This document shows positions 63,759 through 64,000 of a stretch of 64,000 nucleotides of DNA, one piece after another. The stretch is from NCBI GenBank assembly GCA_008973525.1, contig WACJ01000102.1:868001-932000 (forward strand). Direction: 5' to 3'. The number at the start of each line of letters is the position of its first letter. Positions within the stretch are counted from its first letter, which is position 1. The translations under genes and the position numbers were made by a program. A model generated the notes under the pieces. The model was not told the DNA's origin and did no database searches. It was given only the letters and a program-made list of their open reading frames with translations. The stretch comes from Stenopsyche tienmushanensis. Its lineage: Eukaryota > Arthropoda > Insecta > Trichoptera > Stenopsychidae.

Positions 63759-64000
63759 GTTTGTACATTTAGCAGGTCGACCTTCGACGGCTGGCGAGAT
63801 GGCGACCGTCCTACCAAACCTGCAGCTTAGAGGTCGCTTATATTCCCGATATGGTCAAGATATTTAAACCTTGTGTTACTTATTTAAGCAAATAAGTGAG
63901 AAAAGCCACTCGACCTGACCGCTCGCCGAAGCCTCTCCTGCTACTGGACCACTTTCAAAATCGACAAATCCTCCAAATTTGACTAACCACCGGTTACATT

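Noticed and set aside
1..64000. CRISPR arrays, bacterial operons, rRNA or tRNA genes
   Set aside because: None found; spliced genes and insect-type transposons make this eukaryotic nuclear DNA.

Overview
The window is AT-rich eukaryotic nuclear DNA, almost certainly from an insect. Three spliced protein genes can be followed exon by exon with GT/AG junctions and matching phases. They sit among a dense layer of decayed DNA transposons (hAT, piggyBac-like, mariner and pogo/Tigger-like). The presence of an MSL3-type dosage-compensation/chromatin reader and an INF2/Form3-class formin, together with insect-style mariner and piggyBac relics, points to an insect. The order cannot be fixed from the sequence alone.

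Layout. 1-18 kb is gene-poor. It holds a short GPCR TM7-like fragment on the minus strand near 3.7 kb, a pogo/Tigger-like element interrupted by a hAT element with a perfect 8-bp target duplication (5.3-6.5 kb), a piggyBac-like element with another pogo/Tigger-like element nested inside it (8184-9562), and several MITE copies. 18.1-29.9 kb (+) is a six-exon gene for a 421-residue EF-hand protein. Its 6.8-kb first intron contains a mariner relic, a hAT-like end with a 24-bp palindrome, an R1-like LINE 3' end and a GC-shifted island of broken reading frames (about 19.9-24.4 kb). One frame in that island resembles a YqaJ/viral alkaline exonuclease. 31.6-34.6 kb (+) is an 11-exon gene for a 502-residue MSL3 (chromodomain plus MRG domain). 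36.2-37.1 kb is a piggyBac relic flanked by TTAA that keeps the Cys-rich C-terminus of the transposase. 38.1-46.1 kb (-) is the 3' part, 18 exons, of a Form3/INF2-type formin with FH3/DID, FH1, FH2, a DAD/WH2-like motif and a long Ser/Pro/Arg-rich tail. Its 5' exons were not found.

46-64 kb is mostly intronic or intergenic. It carries scattered mariner, hAT and piggyBac-like remnants, a degenerate tandem repeat, and a few isolated exon-like segments: 56.3-57.7 kb (+), 58.1 kb (-) and 63.7 kb (+). At 62.4-63.4 kb a broken hAT transposase lies on the minus strand.

The genes do not form a functional unit: one is a calcium-binding protein, one a chromatin reader and one an actin assembly factor. 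The most interesting material is the nested transposon architecture and the GC-shifted island, which could be degraded endogenous viral DNA. All family assignments come from reading motifs, not from searches.
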